From Nakamurella sp. PAMC28650 (GTDB taxonomy: Bacteria > Actinomycetota > Actinomycetes > Mycobacteriales > Nakamurellaceae), in NCBI RefSeq assembly GCF_014303395.1, contig NZ_CP060298.1, forward strand, positions 4,483,001-4,547,000: a stretch of DNA of 64,000 bases, read 5' to 3'. Made by a program: the position numbers and the translations under genes. Below the pieces are notes generated by a model, which had not been told where the DNA came from, searched no databases, and worked only from the letters and a program-made list of their open reading frames with translations. This document shows positions 45,713-55,826 of the stretch, piece by piece (within the stretch, counting starts at the first letter, position 1; the number at the start of each line of letters is the position of its first letter).

Positions 45713-46011
45713 ACCCGACCCTGACCGACCGCACCGAACAGACCTGCCAACGCCTGATCGCCGCCGGGGAAACGGTCACCTTCCCTGCCGTCGCCCAGCA
45801 CAGCGGCATCGCCCGGGCCACCCTCTACCGACGCCCAGAACTGCGGGCCATCGTCGAAGAGCACCGCCAGCAGACACAACAACCGCACACCCTCGCCGAC
45901 CTGGCCACCCAGATCGACCAACTCCGCGACACCTTGGAAGCCGTCGCCGGCAACGTTCGCCGCCACGAAGACCAACTCCGTCGACTCAAGAAACTGCAGC
46001 GGCCCAGCTGA
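45709..46011 (+). CDS. TnpC-like accessory protein (DUF6262 type)
   Basis: 100 residues. An N-terminal HTH-like part (AVAQHSGIARATLYRRPELR) is followed by a coiled coil (LATQIDQLRDTLEAVAGNVR). Small proteins of this kind follow tnpA-tnpB in Tn554-like elements and influence the frequency and orientation of transposition. The start overlaps the tnpB stop. Confidence 0.8.
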   Translation: MNPTLTDRTEQTCQRLIAAGETVTFPAVAQHSGIARATLYRRPELRAIVEEHRQQTQQPHTLADLATQIDQLRDTLEAVAGNVRRHEDQLRRLKKLQRPS

Positions 46012-46304
46012 ATCACTCCACCGACGAGCCAGTCGGCGGGCTGGCGTGACCCCGGATTAGCCGGATAACCGCAGACGAACGGCAAGGTCGAGCGGTTCAA
46101 CCGGACCCTGGCGCAGGAGTGCCTCTACGCGCAGGCCTGGCTCAGCGACGACCAGCGGTCGGCGTCGCTGCCCACGTTCCTGCACCGCTACAACTACCAT
46201 CGACCACACACCGCGCTACGAGGCTTCCCACCCGTCCACCGCACGCCAGTTGTCACCAACCTGTCCGGGCAGAACACCTAGCCGGAGTTCGTTCAACCCC
46301 CGCT

Positions 46305-46384
46305 GCATGGATCAAAGTCGCGAAATTGGGACGGGTGGGACAGAAGTCATCACTTTCGTCCATGCCTGCGAAGTTGATCCACGC
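46305..46384. repeat. 80-bp interspersed repeat, copy 2
   Basis: Same length and orientation as 38452-38531, 70 of 80 identical. The ten differences are eight in the first half and two in the second. The inner hairpin stem loses one pair (GGAC-AGAA-GTCA). It starts 22 bp after the IS481 target duplication, so the two copies bracket the btuFCD block. Confidence 0.85.
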
Positions 46385-46476
46385 CACAGGGGGTGTGACG
46401 AAGTCGTCGTCGGGATCGGCGCCGCCAGGACCTTCGACCCTGGGGCCATCGGCCGGATCCACCTACCGTCGGTGCG

Positions 46477-46767
46477 GTGGACAACAACCCGCGGGACTCC
46501 CCCGGCCGCACGCCGCGGACCCGGCCGGCCCTGATCAGCCGCTACCGCACCGATGACGAGATCCGCGCCATCCTGGAGGAACTCTGCGCACGGGCAGCCG
46601 ACACCGACGAACGAGGACGGCTGCACGTCCTGGTCATCCTGGACGATCTGGCCGAGGAGATGATCGGGCGCCGTCAGGCGGACCCGAACCTGACGGTCCG
46701 GATCCGGGCCCAGCGGGTGCGCTGGGCCGGTACCGCTTCGCCGATCATCGATCCTTCGGGGCCCTGA
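46477..46767 (+). CDS. Hypothetical 96-residue protein
   Basis: From GTG 46477. The middle part RTDDEIRAILEELCARAADT and RLHVLVILDDLAEEMIGRRQ looks like an ordered helical protein with normal actinobacterial codon use. No family recognised. Its 3' end overlaps the convergent usp gene by 23 bases. Confidence 0.5.
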   Translation: MDNNPRDSPGRTPRTRPALISRYRTDDEIRAILEELCARAADTDERGRLHVLVILDDLAEEMIGRRQADPNLTVRIRAQRVRWAGTASPIIDPSGP

Positions 46768-47668
46768 CGACGGCCACCGGGCCGGTTGCATAGGCGATCA
46801 GTTCATGGCTGGTCGATCCGAGAACCAGGCCGGCGAAGCCGCCGCGGCCGCGGCTACCCACGACCAACAGTGCCGGTGCCACCTCTGCGGCATAGCGGAT
46901 CAGTGCTCCCGCGGGCTGTCCGCGCCGGATCGACTCGGTGATCTGGACCTGCGGGAACTTGTCCGCCCAGGCCTGCACCTGATCGCCCAACAACTTGCGC
47001 TCCTGCTCGTCCATAACGTTGCGATCGATCTCGAGGGGGTAGACGCGCAGGAATCCGTCCAGGGGTTCCTCGTCCCAGGTGCGGACGGCGACGAGCCCGA
47101 CCCCCCGGATCGTCGCCTCGTCGAGTGCGAAGGAAATGGCCACCTCCGATTCGGGTGATCCGTCGACGCCGACCATCACCGGCGCGTCGGCCGCCACCGG
47201 TGGGACCGGCGGACCGTCGTGTGGGTCCGTCCGGACCACCACCACCGGTGAGTGCGCGTGCGTGGCGATCCTCATCGCGATCGATCCGAGCAGGGTCTCC
47301 GACACCACGCCCATGCCGTGGGAGCCGACGACGACGAGGTCGGCGTTCCGGGACGCCTCCCGCAAAGCGACGAACGCAGACTCCATGCCCGACCGGGCGG
47401 TGACCACCACCCCCGGCTCAGCCGCCAGCACGGCATCACGAGCCTGCTTCAGCGACATCGCGGCGCCGTCACGAGCCATGTCGTAGAGGTCGGGCGGAAT
47501 CATCGCGCCCGGCCCCGCGTAGGCGGTCGGTACCGAATACGCGAGTTCCAGGTGCAGTTCAGCCTTGCGCAGCTTCGCCTCGTGTGCCGCCCATCTCGCG
47601 GCGGCCATCGAGGAATCGGAACCGTCGATCCCGACCACGATCACATTCTTGACGGATGCATTCATCAC
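46745..47668 (-). CDS. Tandem universal stress protein (two Usp domains)
   Basis: 307 residues with two UspA domains. Both ATP loops are intact: VVVGSHGMGVVSETLLGSIA near residue 115 and LLVVGSRGRGGFAGLVLGST near 270. Tandem Usp proteins of this size are typical of actinobacterial hypoxia/dormancy regulons. It is followed on the same strand by no gene but preceded by the FMN-binding and BON proteins, forming a stress cluster. Confidence 0.92.
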   Translation of the reverse strand: MMNASVKNVIVVGIDGSDSSMAAARWAAHEAKLRKAELHLELAYSVPTAYAGPGAMIPPDLYDMARDGAAMSLKQARDAVLAAEPGVVVTARSGMESAFVALREASRNADLVVVGSHGMGVVSETLLGSIAMRIATHAHSPVVVVRTDPHDGPPVPPVAADAPVMVGVDGSPESEVAISFALDEATIRGVGLVAVRTWDEEPLDGFLRVYPLEIDRNVMDEQERKLLGDQVQAWADKFPQVQITESIRRGQPAGALIRYAAEVAPALLVVGSRGRGGFAGLVLGSTSHELIAYATGPVAVVRAPKDR

Positions 47669-47716
47669 AGCTCATTCCTGTCGTTTTCGATGCAGTGACG
47701 GTCGTTCGTCGACAAG

Positions 47717-48148
47717 TCAGCGCTGGTGGACGATCTTGCGGCCGGTGATCTCGTACGTGCTGATGCGCACCCAGTGGGTCCGCGGCACCGCATCGGCGAA
47801 AGGCCAGACGCCGAGATGGTTCAGACGCTCGACCTCACCGGGGTTGTCGACGGTCCTGGCGTCGCCGCGGACCAGAACGCTCCAGCCGGCCCGACGGTCG
47901 GCGTCGATGCCGTCGACCTCGTAGGCCACCGGCATCTCGTTCTCGGCCGCCGCCAGTTTGGAGCCGATCGTGGTCCGGAAGACGACCGAATCGCCATCCA
48001 TCCCGTGGTTGATCGGCAGAATCATCGGGTAGCCGTCGGAGAAGAATGCGAGACGACCCATCCGGGCGGCATGGAGGCGCGCGATGCACTCCTGCATCGG
48101 CAGCATTTCCAAGCCGGAATGGTCGATGGGCAGGGCAGATGTTGTCAT
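47717..48148 (-). CDS. Pyridoxamine 5'-phosphate oxidase-family flavin-binding protein
   Basis: 143 residues with the split-barrel fold: MQECIARLHAARMGRLAFFS, DGYPMILPINHGMDGDSVVF, then GWSVLVRGDARTVDN. Such proteins bind FMN or F420 and are common in hypoxia-regulated clusters. Specific reaction unknown. AGGAAC precedes the ATG. Neighbours are a tandem Usp and a BON protein on the same strand. Confidence 0.85.
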   Translation of the reverse strand: MTTSALPIDHSGLEMLPMQECIARLHAARMGRLAFFSDGYPMILPINHGMDGDSVVFRTTIGSKLAAAENEMPVAYEVDGIDADRRAGWSVLVRGDARTVDNPGEVERLNHLGVWPFADAVPRTHWVRISTYEITGRKIVHQR

Positions 48149-48162
48149 GGTCCTGGTTCCTT

Positions 48163-48639
48163 TCAGACGGCTTGCCGGACCGACAGGGCCCGTTCCGAGC
48201 GCACGGTGATCGCATTGACGATGATCTGCGCCTCCTCGATGTCGCGCACTGCCCGGCAGGCCGCGGCACGTTGGAACTGCGAGTCGACCACCCCGGTCAG
48301 GGTGAGGACGTGGTGGCGCACGGTCGCACTGATGCCCTCCGGCACATCCGTTGCGCGCAGCAGGCCCTGCGCCGCGGTCCTCGCGATGTCGCTGTCCGTA
48401 CCGCGGACACGCCGGGACACGAACATGGCCTGGGCCACCGCGACGATGCCGGGGGTGGCGAGCGCGACGCGCTCGGCCAGGTCGGCCTCTGCCTCGGAGT
48501 GGACCCGTCCGTAGAGGGTGGCGGCGCCCCCGTCGACGGTGACGAACGTCTGGTCCCCGGCCAACGATGGTTCAGCCTTCAGCGCGGCGAGGACGGTGTC
48601 GGCCAGTCGATCGTCTGCTCTCTTGACTATCTCTCTCAT
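48163..48639 (-). CDS. BON-domain protein
   Basis: 158 residues with two BON repeats: an N-terminal one around VTVDGGAATLYGRVHSEAEA and a C-terminal one around HHVLTLTGVVDSQFQRAAAC. There is no signal peptide. BON domains bind phospholipid or protein surfaces and accompany stress genes. Its start is 178 bp from the divergently transcribed kinase gene. Confidence 0.85.
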   Translation of the reverse strand: MREIVKRADDRLADTVLAALKAEPSLAGDQTFVTVDGGAATLYGRVHSEAEADLAERVALATPGIVAVAQAMFVSRRVRGTDSDIARTAAQGLLRATDVPEGISATVRHHVLTLTGVVDSQFQRAAACRAVRDIEEAQIIVNAITVRSERALSVRQAV

Positions 48640-48817
48640 GCCTCGAGCATGTCCGCAGGTGCCCGGACTCGATAGGGCCCAAAGTCACCGACCTGGCCGG
48701 CCGAACTGCCCTCGTCGAGCGCCGGCCCCGTGCGGGCGGATCCGCCATAGAGTGCGCATCAGGGACCGGCCCTCTCGGTGGAGGACGTTCCCCCGGACGG
48801 AGGGCGAGGAGGCGGTG

Positions 48818-49996
48818 ATGTTGCTCTGGAAGCGTCTGCGCCGGAGCGATCTCGGGTCTTCGGCCGAGCGCGCCACGTTCGCCACCCTGCACACGGCAGG
48901 GCTGGCCGCACCCGCCCTGCGCGAGGGTCTGACGGTCGCCGGCGCCGAGCGGGCCGTCGAGCATCTGCGCACCCTGCTCGACGCCAGCGCCGTCGCCCTC
49001 ACCGATGACGTACGGACGCTCGCGGTGGAGGGATCATCCCACCACCATGCCGAGCACGCCATCGAGCACGCACAGGGGGTACTGCGGACCGGGCAGACGG
49101 AAGTGCTTGCTGCGGACGACGTTTCGTGCGGCCAGCCGGACTGCCCGGCCCGGGTCGCGGTGGCCAGTCCGCTGATCGACGGCGGCGCCGTGGTCGGCGC
49201 GCTGGTGGCCTACCGCAGGGAGTCCTCCGCGTTGCTGGTCCGCGCCGTCCAGGAGGTGGCCGGCTGGGTGTCCGGTCAGCTGGAACTGGCGTCGGCGGAC
49301 CGCGACCGCACCCGCATGGTCGAGGCCGAGCTGCGGGCCCTGCGGGCGCAGATCAGTCCGCACTTCATCTACAACTCGCTGACCGCGATCGCCTCCTTCA
49401 CCAGGACGGACCCGGACCGGGCACGCGAGCTGTTGCTGGAGTTCGCCGACTTCACCCGGTACGCGCTGCGCAGCGGCACCGAATTCACCACGCTGGCCGA
49501 CGAGCTGCGCAACACCGAGCGGTACCTGGTGCTCGAGCAGGCCCGGTTCGGCGACCGGCTGGCGGTATCGCTGCGGGCGGCGCCCGAGGTTCTCCCGGTC
49601 TCCGTGCCCTTCCTGGTGATCCAGCCGCTGGTGGAGAACGCGGTGCGCCACGGGCTCGAGGGCCGGCCCGGCACCGTTCGGGTGTCGTTGACCGCGGCAG
49701 ACGACGGGCCGGACGCACTGATCACGGTCGAGGACGACGGAGCCGGCTCGGATCCGGAACTGATCAGGGCGGCCCTGCTGTCCGCCGGGATCGGTGCGCC
49801 GTCCGGTGCGGGCGTCCCGGTCGACGGCGCCGCAGCCGGCGGCGGGCAGGGCCGGACGTCGGTCGGACTCGGAAACGTGGACGCACGGTTGCGCAAGCTC
49901 TACGGGGACGAGTACGGCCTGGTGGTCGAGACCGCCCCGGGGGCCGGCACTCTCGTGCGCGTACGCATCCCGAAATTCTCCCCCGGACTGCGCTGA
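48818..49996 (+). CDS. LytS/YehU-type sensor histidine kinase
   Basis: 392 residues. A GAF-like sensory region (about 30-165) precedes the phosphoacceptor segment AQISPHFIYNSLTAIASFTR, with His near residue 180. The HATPase domain follows (PLVENAVRHGLEGRPGTVRV, ITVEDDGAGSDPE, TSVGLGNVDARLRKLYG). There are no membrane helices, so it is probably a cytosolic sensor. GAGGAGG sets the ATG at 48818. It is paired with the LytTR regulator 51 bases downstream and leads the acetate uptake operon. Confidence 0.9.
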   Translation: MLLWKRLRRSDLGSSAERATFATLHTAGLAAPALREGLTVAGAERAVEHLRTLLDASAVALTDDVRTLAVEGSSHHHAEHAIEHAQGVLRTGQTEVLAADDVSCGQPDCPARVAVASPLIDGGAVVGALVAYRRESSALLVRAVQEVAGWVSGQLELASADRDRTRMVEAELRALRAQISPHFIYNSLTAIASFTRTDPDRARELLLEFADFTRYALRSGTEFTTLADELRNTERYLVLEQARFGDRLAVSLRAAPEVLPVSVPFLVIQPLVENAVRHGLEGRPGTVRVSLTAADDGPDALITVEDDGAGSDPELIRAALLSAGIGAPSGAGVPVDGAAAGGGQGRTSVGLGNVDARLRKLYGDEYGLVVETAPGAGTLVRVRIPKFSPGLR

Positions 49997-50047
49997 GGGC
50001 AACGACTTCCGGGCGCGGCCGGGCAGATGGCGGTACCGTTCGCGATC

Positions 50048-50797
50048 ATGGCGGCCAACGAGGACGACCAGTCGGCGGCATCGCTGTCCGTGCTCGTCGT
50101 CGACGACGAAGCACCGGCGCGGGAGGAACTGGCCTACCTGCTCTCCCGGGACGACCGGGTCCGCCAGGTCCGGGATGCCGCCAGTGGACAGCAGGCGCTG
50201 GAGATGCTCGCCAACGACACCTTCGACGTGGTGTTCTGCGACATCAAGATGCCCGGCCTGTCCGGGCTGCGTCTGGCCAGGGTGCTCGCCCAGTTCGCCG
50301 AGCCGCCCCAGGTCGTGTTCGTGACGGCCTACGACGACCATGCCGTTGACGCCTTCGATCTCGCCGCCACCGACTACGTGATGAAGCCGGTCAGGGCCGA
50401 TCGGCTGGCCGAGGCGGTGCGCCGGGTGGTGACCTTCGGCAGTCCGACGGCCGCCGGCACCGAGGACGAGACGATCCCGGTGGAGCTGGCCGGCGTCGTC
50501 CGCTTCGTCAAACGCTCGCAGGTGCGGTACGTGGAGGCGCAGGGCGACTATGCACGCCTGTGGACCGCCTCCGGCAGCCACCTGATGCGCATCCCGCTGA
50601 CATCGCTGGAGCAACGGTGGGCCGGCGCCGGGTTCGCCAGGATCCACCGCAGCACGCTCGTCGCACTCGACCACGTCGAGGAGATCAGGATGATCGACGG
50701 CCGAACCACCGTGCAGCTCGGCGATGTCGAGCTGGTCGTCAGCCGACGTCACGTCCGGGAACTCCGCGACCGGCTCGCGGACCGCGGCCGGAGATGA
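50048..50797 (+). CDS. LytTR-family response regulator
   Basis: 249 residues. Receiver domain: VLVVDDEAPAREELAYLLSR, phosphoacceptor Asp in DVVFCDIKMPGLSG (near 64) and Lys in DYVMKPVRADRL. A C-terminal LytTR DNA-binding domain follows (VRYVEAQGDYARLWTASGSH, RIHRSTLVALDHVEEI). Its stop overlaps the DUF485 start (ATGA). It probably activates the symporter genes behind it. ATG 50048 is preferred over 50027. Confidence 0.92.
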   Translation: MAANEDDQSAASLSVLVVDDEAPAREELAYLLSRDDRVRQVRDAASGQQALEMLANDTFDVVFCDIKMPGLSGLRLARVLAQFAEPPQVVFVTAYDDHAVDAFDLAATDYVMKPVRADRLAEAVRRVVTFGSPTAAGTEDETIPVELAGVVRFVKRSQVRYVEAQGDYARLWTASGSHLMRIPLTSLEQRWAGAGFARIHRSTLVALDHVEEIRMIDGRTTVQLGDVELVVSRRHVRELRDRLADRGRR

Positions 50798-51162
50798 CGG
50801 CCGAACGGGTCCGGATCGCCCATCCGCGGACCGACGCCGCCCGCGGGGCGCCGCACCGGTCGCCCTCACGGGAGATCCAGGAGCAGACCGAGGTCGGCCG
50901 GTGGTACGTCGCTTCGTTGATCCGCAGCCAGCGTCGGCTGGCCCTGCTGGTGACGGCCGGTGGGATCGGCGTGCTGATGGTCATCGCGCTGCTGTCGGCG
51001 GTGCTGCCCGCCTGGACGGGATGGCGGGTGTTCGGCATCTCGGTCCCCTGGTTGGTCCTCGGATTCGTGGTCTACCCGGTGATGATCGCCGTCGCCGCAC
51101 TCGCCGTGCGACACGCCGAACGCAACGAGAAGGCCTTCATCGATCTGGTCCGCCGCCGGTGA
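50794..51162 (+). CDS. DUF485 membrane protein, symporter partner
   Basis: 122 residues with two transmembrane helices (LALLVTAGGIGVLMVIALLS and ISVPWLVLGFVVYPVMIAVA) separated by a short loop, the DUF485 arrangement (YjcH type). These proteins are encoded with acetate/monocarboxylate symporters. It overlaps both neighbours by 4 bases. Confidence 0.9.
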   Translation: MTAERVRIAHPRTDAARGAPHRSPSREIQEQTEVGRWYVASLIRSQRRLALLVTAGGIGVLMVIALLSAVLPAWTGWRVFGISVPWLVLGFVVYPVMIAVAALAVRHAERNEKAFIDLVRRR

Positions 51163-52904
51163 GCGGGCAGCTGGCGGCCTCGGTCGCGGTCGGGGTGGTC
51201 GCGCTGGTCGCCGCCGTCGCCGGCACCTTCGGTATGCGGCGGGGCCGCACGGTCGCCGACTTCTACGTGGCTTCGCGCGGCGTCACCCCGAGTCGCAACG
51301 CTGCGGCCATCGGTGGCGAATACCTTTCCGCCGCATCATTTCTCGGGGTGGCCGGGCTCATCCTGGTCTACGGCTACGACACGCTCTGGTATCCGGTCGG
51401 CTACACGGTCGGCTACCTGGTGCTGCTCGTCCTGGTCGCGGCGCCGCTGCGGCGCTCGGGCGCCTACACGCTGCCGGACTTCGCCCAGATCAGGCTGGGT
51501 TCGGCCACGGTGCGGCGGATGTCCAGCCTGCTCGTGGTGCTGATCGGCTGGCTCTACCTGGTGCCACAGCTCAGCGGGGCCGCGTTGACGCTGTCCACCC
51601 AGACGGGCGCACCGCACTGGCTCGGCGGGGCCGTGGTCTGCGTGGTGGTGCTGATCTCGGTGGCCGCCGGTGGCATGCGGTCGATCACCTTCTCGCAGGC
51701 CGTGCTGTTCTGGCTCAAGTTCACCGCCCTGCTGCTACCGGCCATCGTCCTGCTGACGCTCTGGCACCGGGACGGCGACGTGATCGGGACCGGCTATCCG
51801 ACGGCCCGATCGGACATCACCGTCACGGTGGGAACGCAGACGTCCGTGCGCGCGCCCGTCGCCGAGCAACTGGACATCGTCGGGGCCGTCGACGGTGCGC
51901 CGGTCAGCGGGCCGGTCACGCTGACCGCCGGGGAGCACGTACTGGGCGCGGGCACCACCGTGGCCCTGCACGCCGGGGACATCGTGCCGGTGATCGCGAC
52001 CCTGCCCGCCCGCACGGGCTCACAGTGGTTGCAGCCGTTGGGCTCCGGCCTCTCGCATCCGTTGTACGCGACGCTGTCGCTGATCCTGGCCATCTGCCTG
52101 GGCACGATGGGCCTGCCCCACGTGCTGGTCCGGTTCTACACCAATCCGGACGGGCGGGAAGCCCGGCGGACGACGCTCATCGTGGTGATCCTGCTGTCCG
52201 GCTTCTACCTCCTGCCCACCGTTTTCGGCGTGCTCGGCCGGGCCTTCGTCCCCGATCTGCTGCTCACCGGCCAGAGCGATGCCACGGTGCTGTTGCTGCC
52301 GGAGCGCATGTTCCCCGGCTGGCCCGGGATCGCCCTGGGCACGGTGGTGACGGCGGGAGCGTTCGCCGCCTTCCTCTCGGCGGCCTCCGGTCTGACGGTC
52401 TCGGTCGCCGGCGTACTGGCCCAGGACTTCTTCCCCCGCGGGCGGGAGGTGCTGCGGCGCAGTCGGATCGACGCGTTTCGAATCGGCGCGGTCCTGGCCG
52501 TCGGGGTGCCGTACGTGCTGAGCCTCGCGGGTCGGCACCTCAGCCTGGCCGCCGTGGTCGGGCTGGCCTTCGCAGTCGCCGCCTCGACGTTCTGCCCGCT
52601 GCTGGTCCTCGGTGTCTGGTGGCAGCGGCTCACCCCGATCGGCGCGGTCGCCGGGCTCGTGGTCGGTGGCGGCCTCGCCACCACGGCCGTGCTCGTGACG
52701 ATCACCGTCTCGCTCCCGGCCGGTTGGCCGGCCACCCTGCTGGCGCAGCCGGCCGCCTGGTCGGTGCCGATCGCCTTCCTGGTGATGGTGGTGGTCTCGT
52801 TGCTGACCTCGCATGCGATACCGCCCGGCGTCGGCCGGGTGATGGCCCGGCTGCATCTGCCCGAGGGTCTGGCCGGCGGGCTCGGCTCCGGGCACAGGAC
52901 CTGA
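51159..52904 (+). CDS. Sodium/solute symporter, ActP/MctC-like monocarboxylate uptake
   Basis: 581 residues, SSS family with about 13 helices. RTVADFYVASRGVTPSRNAA, GGEYLSAASFLGVAGLILVY and LGTMGLPHVLVRFYTNPDGR are diagnostic for acetate/pyruvate-type symporters. Relative to ActP it has an extra hydrophilic insertion near residues 205-285 (GTQTSVRAPVAEQLDIVGAV…). The GTG at 51159 overlaps the DUF485 stop. The downstream satP-acs pair supports acetate as a substrate. Confidence 0.9.
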   Translation: MSGQLAASVAVGVVALVAAVAGTFGMRRGRTVADFYVASRGVTPSRNAAAIGGEYLSAASFLGVAGLILVYGYDTLWYPVGYTVGYLVLLVLVAAPLRRSGAYTLPDFAQIRLGSATVRRMSSLLVVLIGWLYLVPQLSGAALTLSTQTGAPHWLGGAVVCVVVLISVAAGGMRSITFSQAVLFWLKFTALLLPAIVLLTLWHRDGDVIGTGYPTARSDITVTVGTQTSVRAPVAEQLDIVGAVDGAPVSGPVTLTAGEHVLGAGTTVALHAGDIVPVIATLPARTGSQWLQPLGSGLSHPLYATLSLILAICLGTMGLPHVLVRFYTNPDGREARRTTLIVVILLSGFYLLPTVFGVLGRAFVPDLLLTGQSDATVLLLPERMFPGWPGIALGTVVTAGAFAAFLSAASGLTVSVAGVLAQDFFPRGREVLRRSRIDAFRIGAVLAVGVPYVLSLAGRHLSLAAVVGLAFAVAASTFCPLLVLGVWWQRLTPIGAVAGLVVGGGLATTAVLVTITVSLPAGWPATLLAQPAAWSVPIAFLVMVVVSLLTSHAIPPGVGRVMARLHLPEGLAGGLGSGHRT

Positions 52905-53094
52905 GGGATCCAGCCGTTCGTCGCGCCAGAGCAACCACTCGTCTCGCGTCCTGCGTCATCCGGCGCACCGTCCCGCCATCGGGCGCAACGCCCCTACCGG
53001 TCGAAGCCTGCTGCTGTCACCTTCATCACAGGCGGCAACGAGGCCGCCGGCAACTGATCCCGGGCATCCCGGCGATCGGAAGGAGTGCCCGCTC

Positions 53095-53768
53095 ATGGCA
53101 ATGAGGACCGCTTCGGCCGGACCCACCGCGGCATCGCCCGCTACTGCACCGTCATCGGCCCCCACCACCCCGGCATCGGTGATCGCGCCCGAGACCGCCA
53201 CCATCGCATCGAGAGTCGCAGATCCCGGCCCGCTCGGGCTGGCCGCATTCGCGATGACGACCTTCTTCCTCTCCGTGGTCAATGCCGGTTTGGTACCGGC
53301 GTCGGTGACCAGCGGCATGCTGGCCCTGGCCTTCTTCTACGGCGGCGTGGCCCAGATCCTGGCCGGGATGTGGGAGTTCATCAAGGGCAACACCTTCGGC
53401 GCCGTCGCGTTCACCTCCTACGGAGCGTTCTGGATGGCGGTCTGGTACCTGATCGATCGTGGCGTGCTGGCCGGGATGGGTGCGGACGAGGGCAAGGGTT
53501 TCGGTCTGTTCCTGTTGGGCTGGACCATTTTTACCGTCTACATGTTCATCTGCTCGACCCGGACGTCCGGGGTGTTGATCGCGGTGTTCGGTGCGCTCGC
53601 CCTGACCTTCCTCTTCCTGACGATCGGGGCCTTCGGCGCCTCCTCGGGGATGACCAAGGTCGGTGGATGGCTCGGCCTGCTCACGGCGCTGCTGGGCTGG
53701 TACGGCTCGATGGCCGGCGTGATGAACGCGACGGCCAAGCGCGTGGTCCTGCCCACCTTCCCCCGCGC

Positions 53769-53772
<4 letters not shown>
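53095..53772 (+). CDS. Acetate uptake channel, GPR1/FUN34/SatP family
   Basis: 225 residues with six transmembrane helices after a 45-residue Ala/Thr/Pro-rich N-terminus. The family motif NPxPLGL appears as DPGPLGLAAFAMTTF (Asp for Asn), and the pore region GGVAQILAGMWEFIKGNTFG is well conserved. It admits acetate or succinate with protons. AAGGAG precedes the ATG. Its stop overlaps the acs start. Confidence 0.9.
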
Positions 53773-55736
<1,964 letters not shown>

Positions 55737-55745
55737 CCTGGCTCG

Positions 55746-55781
55746 GCAGGGGAGACCCGGACGGGTCCGGGTCTCCCCTGC
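55746..55781 (+). terminator. Strong hairpin terminator after acs
   Basis: GCAGGGGAGACCCGGA and TCCGGGTCTCCCCTGC pair perfectly over 16 bp around CGGG, 10 bases after the acs stop. There is no T tract, which is usual for actinobacterial terminators. Confidence 0.85.
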
Positions 55782-55826
55782 ACCCGGCGGCGGAATAGGG
55801 TCCGGCCGGGGCCGGTTGGACTCGAC

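Larger units (their letters stand above)
42628..46070 (+). mobile_element. Tn554-like transposon (tnpA-tnpB-tnpC), about 3.44 kb
   Basis: The ends show TTAACCGGCTAATCC (42632-42646) and, inverted, TTATCCGGCTAATCC (46054-46068), 14 of 15. No target duplication is needed to rebuild the IS481 gene, consistent with Tn554-type insertion by tyrosine recombinases. It carries only the three transposition genes and no cargo. The exact ends are ambiguous by a base or two because CC occurs on both sides. Confidence 0.85.
41724..46276 (+). mobile_element. IS481-family insertion sequence interrupted by a Tn554-like transposon
   Basis: The 26-bp ends (TGTTGTACCCCAGGAGGTTG… at 41724 and its inverted counterpart ending at 46276) match at 20 of 26 positions. 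They are flanked by the direct repeat CCTAGC (41718-41723 and 46277-46282). IS481 is known to target NCTAGN and duplicate 6 bp, which this fits exactly. Without the inserted transposon the element would be about 1.1 kb. Confidence 0.9.
41843..46281 (+). pseudogene. IS481-family transposase gene split by a transposon
   Basis: Part one (41843-42627) encodes the HTH (AAEAGIARQTLGKWYARWLE) and most of the rve domain (HIDVKKVGRIPDGGG, AIDDHSRLAYTEALGDEKAV, VLTDNGSCYRA). Part two (46071-46281) resumes QTNGKVERFNRTLAQECLYA with the catalytic Glu and ends NLSGQNT. Removing 42628-46070 joins them in frame as …YRP-QTNGKVERFN…, a 331-residue transposase. AGGAG lies 6 bases before the ATG. Confidence 0.9.

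Noticed and set aside
48778-50349. Overlapping long ORFs in other frames of the kinase-regulator pair
   Set aside because: Arg/Gly/Pro-rich shadow frames produced by high GC third positions.
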